64,000 bases of DNA from Cristatella mucedo (GCA_009760855.2 WPIO01000043.1:2452501-2516500), one strand, 5' to 3'; numbered from the stretch's first letter, positions 12,576-23,105 are shown. Numbers and translations are program-made. Notes: generated by a model from the sequence alone, not told the origin.

Positions 12576-13516
12576 ATTTCATTGCAAAATTATGTTCAGC
12601 CGCGTTAGTAGATTTTAACCTCAAGATCCTACAGTATATTACCATGCCTGATTATAGAGACGTTCTGCTGGTGGGTTGGTCCCTTAGAATGAAGGCGGCA
12701 TGCTGCTTTACAGAGGGTGAGCGATGGTCAGAGTCAGCTGGTGTCCCATACTAACTCTGACGCTCGTGAAAATAAAGCACAGCCGCCGAATTTAAAAGAA
12801 ACTGTAATCAGACGAATACTTTATGCCCGGAGACCACCATGGAATGATACCGTCCAATCTAATAGCATCACAGCATGGGAACACTAGTGCCTGTTTTTAC
12901 AGAGGCAAAAATAGTCAAGAAATCTGCGATTCAACAGGTCAGCAGTTGGAAGTCCATAGGCTAGTATCCGTGAATCCAGAGCATATATACTTTAGAAATT
13001 TCACAGAACTATTATTATTCGTATTTATATTTTGCAGAAGCTTTGAATTAGGATAGGGAGTTTTTCAATGAATAAAGAAAGCCAGAAGTATTAGGTTTCA
13101 GGTAGTAAAAAATGGTGCTAATATTTACCTTAGATCAACAAAGTTGAAGCTGGTTAAGCCTATATGCTTTTCGAATAAATGATAAAGTCATACAGGCTCA
13201 AAGAAAATTGAATTTTCATCTTACACATAATAATTTCAGTTTGCTTTCGTACTAATTTATGCATGCAAATCTACTGTCAAAGCTTCTATGATAGTCAAGG
13301 AAAAACGAACTGTCCTAAAAGAATTTTCAAATAGCTGCAATATACGTCACTGGAATCTGGCTAACACATACTTCTAAACTATAAATTTAAAATAAATTCC
13401 TAAACTTACGATGAATTTTTAGGCTTAGTGCTATAAAAATATGATTGTCGGCTAATGAAGAGACATGTTACTTAACTTAACCGCCTTGGCCGTAATCCAG
13501 CTTGGACTCTATATAG
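12576..13516. other. Unassigned intron sequence
   Basis: About 0.9 kb without a recognised repeat. ORFs at 12554-12754 and 12823-13056 have no recognisable domain. It ends at the acceptor CTATATAG. Confidence 0.4.
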
Positions 13517-13585
13517 GGTTTCCTTGAAATTGGCGGTGCACTCGGAATAATGTCAGGACCACCGATTGGAGGCTTCCTTTACGAG
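13517..13585 (+). CDS. SLC18B1-like: MFS transporter (SLC18B1-like), TM5 exon with antiporter motif C
   Basis: A 23-codon exon, phase 0 on both sides, between CTATATAG and GAG|GTAAGG. It encodes GFLEIGGALGIMSGPPIGG followed by FLYE. The G..LG...GPP.GG pattern is motif C of TM5, diagnostic of H+-coupled antiporters of the major facilitator superfamily. Joined to the preceding exon it gives SLVM-GFLEI, the family's usual VMG..E junction. The exon is too short for ordinary ORF scans and is recognised by motif, splice sites and frame continuity together. Confidence 0.85.
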
Positions 13586-13616
13586 GTAAGGAGAATTTAA
13601 TTTTGATTTCACAGTA

Positions 13617-14430
13617 TTAACTCGGTCGCTGCATTTACCAATGACATCTACACATGGATGGCAGCAAATTTTCAGAAACTAATGAGATGAAACCCAATTT
13701 GCTTGATATGGTCAAACTTAGCATAATCCAGAAAATAGTTATGTTATTCTACACATATTCTAGTTGTTATATTTAAAAGTGATCTTTCGTTTGACGTTAC
13801 ATAAAATTGCTAAAATTTGGGGTTATTCAGACAGCAATACCACGTCTGAACTAGTAAATGCATTCGTGATACCCCTCTCGACTTTCGTAACTGACTGCTT
13901 GCTGGTATACCAGCTGTGCAATTCGGTGCTTACAGCTGGTGCAAAACTCTGCAGCCAGGCCTGTTTCATAGTGAGCATAGCAGTCGCCACATCGCACCAC
14001 TTCTTGCCGGCCTGCACTGGCTCTCAGTAAAGCAACGGACCGACTTCAAGGTTTTTGTCACCCACTTGTAGGTCCTTTAATTCTATGTCTTCGTTCTAAC
14101 TTTCAGAGCTTCTTTTTCAGCTTGGTGACCATTGCACCACCAGCTTTTTGGAATCAAACTGTTCATAAACTCCCCTCTACAAACTTGACAATATTTAGTG
14201 GCCACGCCCTTAGTGCTTGTGGTCCCAAAGCCTCGGAATCACTCTCGACTTGCATCACAGTATCTCCTGACTTGACTATATTTAAAAAGAAACTAAAAAT
14301 GCATGAACTCATCACAGCATTTAGTAGGTTTCTGTGAATCAACCTTTATGTTCTCATGGGTACTGACACTGTGCATGCTGCCACTCACAATAATTGAATG
14401 TTGATCCTGTGCATGTCACCACAAAATATG
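13617..14430 (+). mobile_element. LINE-A copy, RT thumb to 3' UTR
   Basis: Contains the block encoding FTNDIYTWMAANFQKL (about 13635-13680), the HKIAKI and TSELVNAFV blocks, the C-terminal SFGDRAFSSYAPKAWNSLP equivalent (14195-14250) and 3' UTR GCATGCTGCCACT. It lies 31 bp after the TM5 exon's end. The 3' end is replaced by an opposite-strand fragment. Confidence 0.8.
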
Positions 14431-14431
14431 T

Positions 14432-14517
14432 CCTTTTTAATAATAATATTAATAATGCACTTGATAAAGCGCCCTCAGATAACTTAATCTCTCTCTAGGC
14501 GCTTTAAATTTGCTGGA
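14432..14517 (-). mobile_element. LINE-A terminal fragment (tail plus hairpin only)
   Basis: Reads AATAATAATATTAATAATGC, then AAGCGCCC..AGATAACTTAATCTCTCTCTAGG, i.e. the reverse complement of the LINE-A 3' terminal 80 bp. It is an extremely 5'-truncated insertion. Confidence 0.85.
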
Positions 14518-14680
14518 AATATAATTCATTTCTATAGCGCCCCAAGAGAACATAATCTCTATTCAGGTGCTTTACATATGCCACGGGGCTCGAGCCAACG
14601 ACCTCAGCCAGACCTTGGTCGAGGCCAGCACCTTGGTTTGTTGAGCATCCTACCACTAACCATTAAACCATGTTCCTTTT
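14518..14680 (-). mobile_element. SINE-A copy
   Basis: On the + strand: TAGCGCCCCAAGAGAACATA (tail hairpin), CGGGGCTCGAGCC (tRNA B box reversed), CTCAGCCAGACCTTGGTCG and the degraded A-box region ending near 14680. It abuts the LINE-A tail fragment; both share the hairpin orientation. Confidence 0.85.
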
Positions 14681-15190
14681 GCAGCAGACGTAACCTACGT
14701 AAAACTACTAAGTTTCTGCAGATGCTATGAAGAATGTATCGTAGTTTATGTTTGTATGTACCGTAATTATTGTTATTTGTATGTGAAGTTACAATAGGTT
14801 CTTAGCTGGTGCTTAATGAGATGTTAATCATCTGAATGTACCAATATTTGACAAACAATCTTGGAGTATGTCTCGTCCTCGGTGATTTTTTAATAGGACC
14901 TGATAATTCGTGCAGACTCAGCTATAAATATTCCAGCAAACTATATTTGTTTTGTAGCGCCTTAACTCGGATCAAGTATACCCATATCTTATGTAATACT
15001 GTTATTTTTATAGATCTTAAAAATATCTAGCTAGTTCTGAGGGTTTTTACAATGTCAATAAATCGATATATTTTTAGGTTGCAGCAGGTAAAAGCATAAC
15101 TGCACTGAAATTTGATAATAAAGTTTATTATAGATAAAACATATATTTTTCTTAAAGATTAAAAAATCTAAATAACATTTAGCAATCGTG
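14681..15190. other. Unassigned intron sequence
   Basis: AT-rich with no recognised feature. Confidence 0.4.
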
Positions 15191-15375
15191 TCTTGCTTCG
15201 ATCGCTTAATACGTGAGGCAGTTGCTTGTTAAGACCTCAGTATCGAGGTCATATGTTCGAATCCTGTGGCTGGCGATCCTTTGTGGCCACTGGAAGCTTT
15301 GGTGAGAGCTGCAAAGACTCTTCTACAAAAGAGGCAGTGATTACTTTTTGAGCTATAGAAAAGCACATTGCCTAA
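15191..15375 (+). mobile_element. SINE-B copy
   Basis: Contains TAATACGTGAGGCAGTTGC (A-box region), the hairpin AAGACCTC..GAGGTCATA, the B box GTTCGAATCC, and the body CTGGCGATCCTTTGTGGCCA with GGTGAGAGCTGC. The same order recurs at 16906, 27752 and 33206 (-). Confidence 0.75.
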
Positions 15376-15935
15376 TGGGCCATATTTTCTTGTACAGTGC
15401 CAAGGTCACTTGGACGGCATGCTAGTTCTTCAAAGCCCCCAGCTTTGAGAACGCTTACAGATGATCACAGCGGTCTATGCATAAACTAGCATAGAGGAAC
15501 TGTGGGTAATTCCAATCCATTCTACCATAGGTTGTGTTTTTCTCCTGCATAGACGATACTCAATCGTAGGTGCATGTCTATTACTGCTGGTGCTGACAAT
15601 GACTCTTCTCCATCGTTACTGCCACTGATAAGACAGGTGGATTCCTATTGACTATGAAAACTATCCAGCATTTCTAATTCTAGCAAATGGATAAATAAAT
15701 ATTCTGATAATAAGTTCAAGATTTTTTCCGACGTACCATAATGGCATAAGCAAGGGAATTATTTATGGAAGTGTCATTCCAATGTAAATCATAAATTTCA
15801 TTTTCTCACCAAACTTCCATTATACCTAGCTATACCGTACTGTCATAAGCTACCACTTTCATACTAGCCACGGTATTAGTGAGTCTCGTAACTCAACTAT
15901 AATGCCCACGTTTCTTTTTTTTGGGTGATATGCGT
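15376..15935. other. Unassigned intron sequence
   Basis: No recognised repeat, RNA or exon. Confidence 0.4.
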
Positions 15936-16050
15936 ACCGAAAGCCGCTTAGGCTGTGAGTGCGCTATACAAAACTCTCCTGCGTAACTCCCACATGGTCT
16001 TTATGACTTTGTGGAGTTACTGACGGAGATACATTACATGACATCTGTGG
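15936..16050 (+). mobile_element. LINE-B 3' terminus with intact hairpin
   Basis: Carries TGCGTACCGAAAGCCGCTTA, GCTATACAAAACTCTCCTGC and a near-perfect stem: GTAACTCCCACA pairs with TGTGGAGTTAC around a loop TGGTCTTTATGACTT, followed by the tail ACGGAGATACATTACAT. It is a very short 5'-truncated insertion and the best preserved LINE-B end in the window. Confidence 0.85.
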
Positions 16051-16699
16051 GCTACCTAATTCATGGTTAAGGCTGCATAGGCTTGGAAATTGCTTTTAAA
16101 AGTTCTCATGTATATCATCCACTTAGGCTTTGTCCCTTCGTTGAGTTACCACGGGAGATCCAACTTTGGGAATTATCACATTCTTTCATGTTATGGAGCC
16201 CCCATGTTCTTTAAAAAATCAATTCGTGAATTACGAATCTTTACACAAAAGCATCGACCCTAATACCGTTGAGGAGTATCCATAAAGCTTAGGAACTGAT
16301 TCGTCTGTACAAAATTAAATACAATCGAAAGTTAAATATAATTGGTCCATGCGTTTACGGTGAGTTTGCTATTCCGACATCGAATACTGCAATCACTGTT
16401 CCATAAATGCTTGCAATTGCTCTTTTATATTAAACTATACATGTCTACTGAGAGCTAGAATTACTAATCTTACGATATTTCAGTTCTATTGTTTTGACCA
16501 TCTTTCATACAAGTAATACTGTGAATTCGTTCAAGGTATGGTAGTAACTTCAAAGACGAATTTAAAAAACTTTAGAACTTCCAGATGCTTCTTTAAAGAG
16601 CTTCTTTTCACATAATTATCTCAACTATTGTCCTATGTTAATGCTAGAACGGATGCTCTTTCTGGCTATATATCACTTAATATAAGAATAATGCTTTTG
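16051..16699. other. Unassigned intron sequence
   Basis: AT-rich with no recognised feature. Confidence 0.4.
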
Positions 16700-17164
16700 A
16701 TGAAGTGACTCCCGTGAACTCCATGTTTATCAAGGTACTTTAGATTCGCTGCAACGAAGGCACGATAGAATGTGTAGTTTTATAGCATGCTCCATAACAA
16801 ACAAGAATAAAGCGATTAGGTATGACATGCACAGGGCAGGCATCTGAGTGTGGTTAGTGACAGTATGCAGAGGTTAAACACTCATAAGCACACAAATGTT
16901 GACTACCAGAAACTTGGTGAGCCGTAATGGCACACTAGGTGAGGCGGGGGGGGGGGTTTACACGACCTCGATTCCTAGGTCGTGGGCTCGATTCCAGCAG
17001 TGGGCGATTTTTTATCCCCGTCGCAAGCAGTGGTGATAGCCAGTAAGGAACTTCTGTCGCTATACAGAAAAAGGCAGTTTATTCGGCGAGGTTTTTTTTA
17101 TTAGTATATACACTCAGTAAATGCTGTAATCAAAACACTCGTGTTAAGCTTTTTTAATATCCTT
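16700..17164 (-). mobile_element. LINE-A 3' UTR, split by a SINE-B
   Basis: The + strand shows GACATGCACAGGGCAGGCAT, GTGTGGTTAGTGACAG and CATAAGCACACAAATG up to 16903, then after the SINE-B resumes at 17101 with CACTCAGTAAATGCTGTAAT. Both halves are consecutive parts of the LINE-A 3' UTR. Confidence 0.8.
16906..17100 (+). mobile_element. SINE-B nested in LINE-A
   Basis: GGTGAGCCGTAATGGCACAC begins a tRNA-like head. A G10 run interrupts it at about 16949-16958. The hairpin ACGACCTCG..CTAGGTCGT, a B-box-like GGCTCGATTCC, the body AGTGGGCGATTTTTTATCCC and CTGTCGCTATACAGAAAAAG follow. It interrupts an antisense LINE-A 3' UTR. Confidence 0.8.
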
Positions 17165-18495
17165 CTTCCAGAACGCCTCTCATCTCGCCAGGGCATCACT
17201 AGTGTGCTCTGCAATGGTTCAGGCTCTATCTCAGTGGGAGATTCCAGAGTATTGACGTAAATAGACAAAGATTATCCAAGGTGTTTCTAAAATATGGGGT
17301 ACCTCAGGGCTCTGACCTAGGTCCGGTTCTTTTCACGGTTTATACTCTCCCTCTTGATGATGTGATTTCCAAGCACAATCTAGGCTTCGACTTCTAAGTG
17401 GATGACACTAAATTGTACCTTTCTTTTAATCCCACCCAGCCTTCGAGCACCTCAAATTCTTTCAACTCACTTGCTACAGGTATTGATGACATCCCCACAT
17501 GGATGGCAGCACATTTTTTTAAACTACACCATGTTAAAACTAACTTACTACTTATGGAAAAACTCAGTGTGAATCAGAAATTGGAAAAGCTGGGTCTCAA
17601 AATTGGCTCTGTCAGCATATCTCCTATTGAATCAGCTCGAAATCTCGGTGTCACAGTCCAAAGTGACGGCTTGATAGACGATCACATCAGTTCCACAATC
17701 CAGTCTGCCTACTTTCGGCTACATAACATTGCTAAAAATTGAACTTGTTTAGATAAGGATATGGAATCTAAGTAGTTCCATGCATTTGTGACACGCTGTC
17801 TATACTTCTGTAGCTCACTGCTTGCTGGCCTACAGGGACGTCCCATCAGGCGATTACAGCTGCTACAAAACTCTGCAGCTAGGCTTATCTTTCATGACCG
17901 TTGCAGTTGCCACATCACGCCACTTCTCTCCATCCAGCACTGGCTATCACTCAAGCAACGGATCAACCTCATGGTTTTGTCGCTTACTGTTAGGTTACTT
18001 CATTCTTTGCCCCAGCCTATCTCTCAGATCTAGTCCCCCACCATACCAAGCATCGTACCACCTGCTTTTTGGAATCCAACAGTATACTGAAACCTCATAC
18101 AAACCACAAATCCTTTGGAGACCGTGCATTTATTTCGCATGCTCCCAAAGCCTGGAACTCCCTCCCGACCTGCTTCAGAACATTCCTCCCTGACCTGACC
18201 ACATTTAAAAGGAACTTAAAAACACACCTATTTAGGACAGCATTTAGTGGGTCCCAGTGATTCGTCATGCATATGATTTTGTGTGCTGACACTATGCATG
18301 CTGCCACTAACCACATTTGCATGCTGACACTGTGCATGTCACACCTAACCATAATCTTTATGTTTTTTTTATCAAGCATGATATTACTCACCATTCAATT
18401 GCATTTTCCTTTGCAGCAAATTTAAAGCACCGAGACAGAGATTGAGTTCTCCGAGAGCGCCTTATCGAGTTCATTATTATTATTATTCACATTAT
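17165..18495 (+). mobile_element. LINE-A copy, RT motif A/B border to 3' end
   Basis: Starts in CGCCTCTCATCTCGCC (after motif A), passes the motif B region [20 protein letters not shown], and has a stop in place of the first catalytic-box codons (*VDD at about 17396). The ORF 17398-17742 encodes FNPTQPSSTSNSFNSL and NLGVTVQSDG. The C-terminal region, the GCATGC-rich 3' UTR, the hairpin (CGAGACAGAGATTGAGTTCT) and an (ATT)n tail at about 18470-18485 follow. Frameshifts make it dead. Confidence 0.88.
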
Positions 18496-19235
18496 TCTAA
18501 GATTGTGAGTATATACCGTGAAAAGAAAGGGACCAAGCACAGATCCCAGAGGTATCCCACATTTTTGAGATTCCTTAGCTTATCTTTGTCCATTCACATC
18601 AATTCTCTTAAGCCTCTCATCGTGAGACAGGACCTGAACTATCAGAATAAAGGGCCCTTATTGCCCTGGTGAGATTGGAATAGCTGGAGGAGGGCTTAGT
18701 GATCAAAAGAATCAAAATCTGCCAAAAGATATAACAAAGCAAGCAGAGAAAGAGACTTACTTATTTGTGCAATAATTATTGATTCGGCATACATCTGAAG
18801 CAATGTGGAATGAGCTCTGTGTGTGTATGTGTGTGTGTATGTGTCTGTGAGTGTGCTCTGTGGAGTGAGCAAAGTTTAAGTTGTAATAGATGAATTCAGC
18901 TTGTCTGAAGCGACTGGCTACAGTCTTTGGTAGAAACGAAAGAATGCAGACTGCAATGAACTAGCTTACTTTCTTTACCTTTAGTGTTGCCTGCATGAAT
19001 ATTTGTTTGACATAAATCTTTTTGGAAAGGTGCCAGTACACGCCCTCAGGGGAATGACGTGCTTATGGTGTTATTTCTGGATAGCAGTAGCAGATCAATG
19101 CATTATAGAAGAGGGTCGTTCGGAATAGGATCCTGGGGACTATTTGTCTCCATTGATAGAGATATGAACTTCTTGATGATGTCACTATAGATATCCTTGA
19201 ATAAATTAATCGAGGTGCTGCCTGGAATTAAGTAT
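18496..19235 (-). mobile_element. LINE-A copy, RT centre to linker
   Basis: Antisense RT: + strand ATATACCGTGAAAAGAAAGG (motif B side), CCTCTCATCGTGAGACAGG, GATCAAAAGAATCAAAATCT (motif A), then to the linker landmark near 19215 (ATCGAGGTGCTGCCTGG). It begins in mid-RT with no 3' end of its own, which fits being the 5' half of the - copy whose 3' UTR is at 16700-17164. Confidence 0.75.
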
Positions 19236-19784
19236 ATTAGTTACATAATTTATTTTTCACAAGGTCAGGCTTGATGCAAAATTTAACACAAATTTGCATG
19301 GAGCCATCTGAGACTCTTCTTAAGACGTCATACTCCCTCCGGATTCGTCTCCTTGCGATCGCTTGGAGTAAAAAATATAATCCAGATTAGAGTTCGACCA
19401 AGCTGCTAGTTATGTCAAATCTTTTTCCTTGTCTCTGTCAAAAACACCATTAGCCATTTAGATAAATTGTTTGTCCTATTAGATGCTTTTACTATATGCC
19501 ACTGCCATCGATTACGTTCTCGTAAAATGGGTGTAAGGTGAAGCTCCAGGAGCTGAACTATTTTAACTAAGGTGAGGCTCCCAACACGGAGTCGAAGAGA
19601 CGAAGCTTTGTCATTGCTCTTCCTCGAGCACGGGTACCAAATATGTAATGGAGGTCGGATGTCACAAATGGCTCATACTCAGAAGTAGGTGAAAACCCGA
19701 GTACAAATATAAATGTTTGCTCTTAGTCCGTCATTGAATCTGATTACTGCGGCAGCTTCTGTCCGAGATAAATATGATGAATGC
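19236..19784. other. Unassigned intron sequence
   Basis: No recognised feature. Confidence 0.4.
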
Positions 19785-19985
19785 CTAAAGAGACCTGACA
19801 GAACCTAATCTATATTCATGTTGTGGTTTTATACCAAGTGGTGTTAACCAACGCCCTGGGTCATCAGACGTATTCACCTTTAAGTGGGAAAATGGAGCAG
19901 CTAATTTATTGTCGATACAGGACCTGAGGACGCGAACAGGCTGAAACTGGTGCAGCAGTTCAGCTATCATGAGCTTCAATTAGTA
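19785..19985 (-). mobile_element. LINE-B fragment, RT C-terminal region
   Basis: The - strand frame encodes MIAELLHQFQPVRVLRSCI and DNKLAAPFSHLK, the conserved C-terminal block of LINE-B. Both ends are truncated. Confidence 0.8.
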
Positions 19986-20336
19986 GCTATATATTGGAAG
20001 ATGGAACTTTGTTTGACGTTAGTAATCATAATTATTTCTGCAATTGTGGCTGAGAAATAACGAATACTTAATCAGGAACCTCATTTTCAAATGGGGCAAT
20101 TATGTCTCAGTGCAGTTTATAGGTAGAAAAACAAATCTTCATTTTAATCGTAAGTAAACAGTCATAACAACAAATCTTCAAGTTGAAATCCCTGGTGGAA
20201 ATGTGAGCTCAAGATTTTGGAAAAATGTTCTCGATAGGCGAGTCAATACTGGGACCACCAAGATAGATTTAATGTATAGATACATCATAAAGTTTAAGAT
20301 TGTGGAACAGTAAAATATGATGACGATTTAAATTTT
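19986..20336. other. Unassigned intron sequence
   Basis: No recognised feature. Confidence 0.4.
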
Positions 20337-20855
20337 TTATAGCAGATTTAAAGGTGCTAGCACTTGAAAGAAATTGACGTGGTGTGCTGAAGCAAGCAAT
20401 ATACTCCCTAGCTTAGTATCTATGTGAAAGGCTGATTTTGTCAGCCAAAATCCTCTCACCTTAAGCAGATATAAAACTCTTGGCAACCTTTCATCACTAA
20501 ATCTAAGAGCCAAAAGAGCTAGGCTAACGCTGATCAACTGCTTCCAAATTATAAATTGTTCACACTGGGAATTTCTATGAGATTGCGTGACAATGAGAAC
20601 ATATGGAGCGATGCAATCGCTACCGTTGCTTTTACTATCCTGATGACTTGTTTCTGTTTTGTTAGATGCCGGCTGAGCTGCCACTGAATCTCCGAGCTTT
20701 TGTGCATACGGTAAATAGTCATTAACTTCGACGGAGCTCTGCATAGCAGGTGTGGTTAGTTGTCCACTAAAAAATTGTACCATTGACGTTACCGTTCGGT
20801 TTTGGGTATCCGGGTCTACAAGTACTTGCAGCCTTGAGTAACCGGTGAACACCAC
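20337..20855 (-). CDS. Hypothetical 172-residue ORF, antisense in an intron
   Basis: This is the longest open frame in the window outside the LINE-A RT and endonuclease frames. It starts with MVFTGYSRLQVLVDPD, has a polar Ser/Asn/Gln-rich centre (about residues 70-95), then a hydrophobic stretch IIWKQLISVSLALLALRF (about 115-132) and ends in LNLL. I do not recognise a domain. It shows no repeat signature, splice context or coding partner. At this base composition a 519-bp ORF could arise by chance in 64 kb, so it may be non-coding; alternatively it is a lineage-specific gene or a decayed transposon exon. Confidence 0.25.
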   Translation of the reverse strand: MVFTGYSRLQVLVDPDTQNRTVTSMVQFFSGQLTTPAMQSSVEVNDYLPYAQKLGDSVAAQPASNKTETSHQDSKSNGSDCIAPYVLIVTQSHRNSQCEQFIIWKQLISVSLALLALRFSDERLPRVLYLLKVRGFWLTKSAFHIDTKLGSILLASAHHVNFFQVLAPLNLL

Positions 20856-21288
20856 AAGCCATTCATGGTACGTTTGTATTTGTAGTTACACATTTTCTTA
20901 CCCAAGCATGACTATTTGCATGTTTTATTGTCGTGGCAGTGGCAGCCACTATGAATGCCAGTACTCAGGTGATATGATCGCATGTTCTGTTAGGTGAGCA
21001 TGCATTATCACTTTATGTATTTACCTATATTTAAGCACATTTCGGTGCACACTCAAAATTGGCCATCTTAAGCTGTCCGCATATACAGTACCTTTTTAGA
21101 TCGTAGGACTTAGGTGTGCCAAATAACGTTTACTTTGCAGCAAGATAACATTACTCTGCTTGTGGAAAAAGTTACACGATTGTATAAAAATGGGGAAATG
21201 CTGTACGATTTGATGTGCCGAATGCTCAAGTGCAACAACATTTGTACAGCTGCCTCTGTTACCACGTTACATTACTGGTTTATTTTAG
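20856..21288. other. Intron before TM6 exon
   Basis: No recognised repeat. It ends in ACTGGTTTATTTTAG, the acceptor for the next exon. Confidence 0.45.
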
Positions 21289-21376
21289 GTGGGTGGATTC
21301 AGATTACCTTTTTTGGTAGTTGGAGGCTGTCTGCTAATAACTTGCCTAGTATCTTACATCATCGTACCTAATATTG
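21289..21376 (+). CDS. SLC18B1-like: MFS transporter (SLC18B1-like), TM6 exon
   Basis: Bounded by TATTTTAG and TTG|GTAAGT. It encodes VGGFRLPFLVVGGCLLITCL followed by VSYIIVPNI and one base of a split codon (phase 1). VGGF.LPF at the start of TM6 directly follows FLYE of the preceding exon, giving the usual family junction LY..GGF. The hydrophobic helix spans about residues 7-26. The small exon lacks an ATG and is supported by splice sites, frame and motif. Confidence 0.82.
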
Positions 21377-21679
21377 GTAAGTAAAACGTTCCTGCTTTTA
21401 TCCTTCTTCCCATGCGCCAGAAAAATTAACTGATTAGTGACCACCATTGCCATACTTATTGCAAGTCTTTGGATACCCTATAAAGTCCGCCCAATAAACT
21501 TACGTCGTAGCTTACCATCTAATTTTTCATGAAAGGCATAGGAGGGCAGCTGTAAATCATACTAATCTCTTCAAGTAAAGACCTTTTCTAGCGAATACAT
21601 AAATATTTTTTAAATTAGGGATATTCAATCTAAAATGGCTGGTATTTACCACAAACTATCTATACAACCACTCCCAGAT
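21377..21679. other. Unassigned intron sequence
   Basis: No recognised feature. Confidence 0.4.
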
Positions 21680-22520
21680 AAGTACCCAACGTATTGATCC
21701 TTGTGGGGATCTAGCTGACTGCTTATCTAGCTTCTTAGTTAGCAGGATAGACGAGATATCCCTCACTAAGAGAGCATTATACCATTTGGACTTTTCCGTC
21801 GTGATAACACAACACTGGATTGACTTTCCAAAGTTTAGTGCCGCCCCTTAAAGTCCACTTACAAAGAAGTCAAGAGTAACCGCATCCTGATATGTATCTC
21901 CTGCTTCAAGAAAGGTGTGTAGTTTTGTTTATGTATACCGCAGTCTGTGACAGCACCTAAATGTTGTTATCTGCCAGTACTAGGCTGGGTGGCCCTCCTG
22001 GCCACCGGCTAGCCAATCGGAGCGCAGCTAGGCGTTGGCATCCGCGCCAACGAATGAGAGCGCAGCGTTCCGGTACTGCAGACGACTGAAGCTGGCGAAT
22101 GTCTACTGGCTGGCAGTAGCGCTTCCGCCGGCTGAGTGTGTGGAGGAAAATAAACTGGTGGTGTTCCTCGTCGGCTCGCGTGCTGTGCCGCTCGCGACGA
22201 CAATTTAGACTACAAGGTGTAAAAGCCCTCTAAATTCATTCAGACGCTTCACATTTACGAATCGTGTATCTGCTTTCGTTATGCATGGCTAGCACATTTA
22301 GCACGAAAAGAATACGTACACAACCTCAGGCCGATCCCTATTCTTCAAAAAGTCCTTTTTCAGGCCACTGATTAGGTACGTAGCAACAGACTGAGAGAAC
22401 TAAAGCAACTTCCGCCCTGTCAGGTGCTTTACCTTTCAGCTTCCTATTAAAGGCGTTCGAAAGAATATTAGGCATTATCCTATTAGGCATTAGGACTTAG
22501 CTTTTGGTCGTACATATTAA
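21680..22520 (+). mobile_element. Old LINE-A copy, linker and RT start, interrupted
   Basis: GGATCTAGCTGACTGCTTAT at about 21707 matches the LINE-A linker DDLADCFSRF. At 22330-22450, after the GC-rich insert, PFKKS-FFRPL, then N-RPV and KAFER-like residues match the RT start (PFKKAVVRPLL.., NYRPVSLLPF, KTLERV). It is very decayed. Confidence 0.5.
21946..22202 (+). mobile_element. Candidate solo LTR, 257 bp
   Basis: A sharply GC-rich block in AT-rich DNA that starts TGTGACAGCACC and ends GCGACGACA, i.e. TG...CA borders. It holds a CCAAT box (AGCCAATCGGAGCGC at about 22011) and AATAAA about 50 bp before its end (22149), the order expected of U3-R-U5. It interrupts an old LINE-A. I see no clean target duplication, so the borders may be off. 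The alternative is a small CpG-rich regulatory element. Confidence 0.45.
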
Positions 22521-22960
22521 GTCGAATCACTCAATGGCATCAACCTGCTTACCATTACTTCACACCTAGACAACGAATTGTAATACCCAGTGCACCTAAA
22601 GAGAGGAAATCTGTGACTATCACCTATTGCATCCCCACACACGATTTAGGTGTCTAGACCTAAAGTTACCTTTCAATTGATGACCAGGTGTGCTTCACAT
22701 CAGAGTAGCTTACTTTAATTTTCACTACGTCAATACAATAATAAGCATTTCAGGCAGGAATGTTACATCCTAGTTATTTCCAACATGTGCGACAACTTTT
22801 CTAGACCTATGCAAAAAACTTGAATAATTGTAACATGGGCAACAAAGCCGTTTCCATTAATCTTCGCTGAGAAGAGACAATATGTAAAATTCAAATGAAA
22901 GTACACTAAAGACTAAGACATCGTGTAACTTCAAATATCTAAATATCTCTTCCCCTATAT
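22521..22960. other. Unassigned intron sequence
   Basis: No recognised feature. Confidence 0.4.
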
Positions 22961-22968
22961 GTGTGTGG

Positions 22969-23009
<41 letters not shown>

Positions 23010-23105
23010 TGTGTGTGTGTGAGCTCACGTGTGTGTGAGCGTGCGCGTGTCTGTTTGTGCGTGTGCGTGAGTGTGTGTGTGTGTGTGTGCGTGTGCGTGT
23101 GTGTG
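22961..23105. repeat. (GT)n microsatellite with interruptions
   Basis: About 140 bp of GT with GC and GA substitutions. The - strand His-Thr ORFs are artefacts. Confidence 0.95.
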
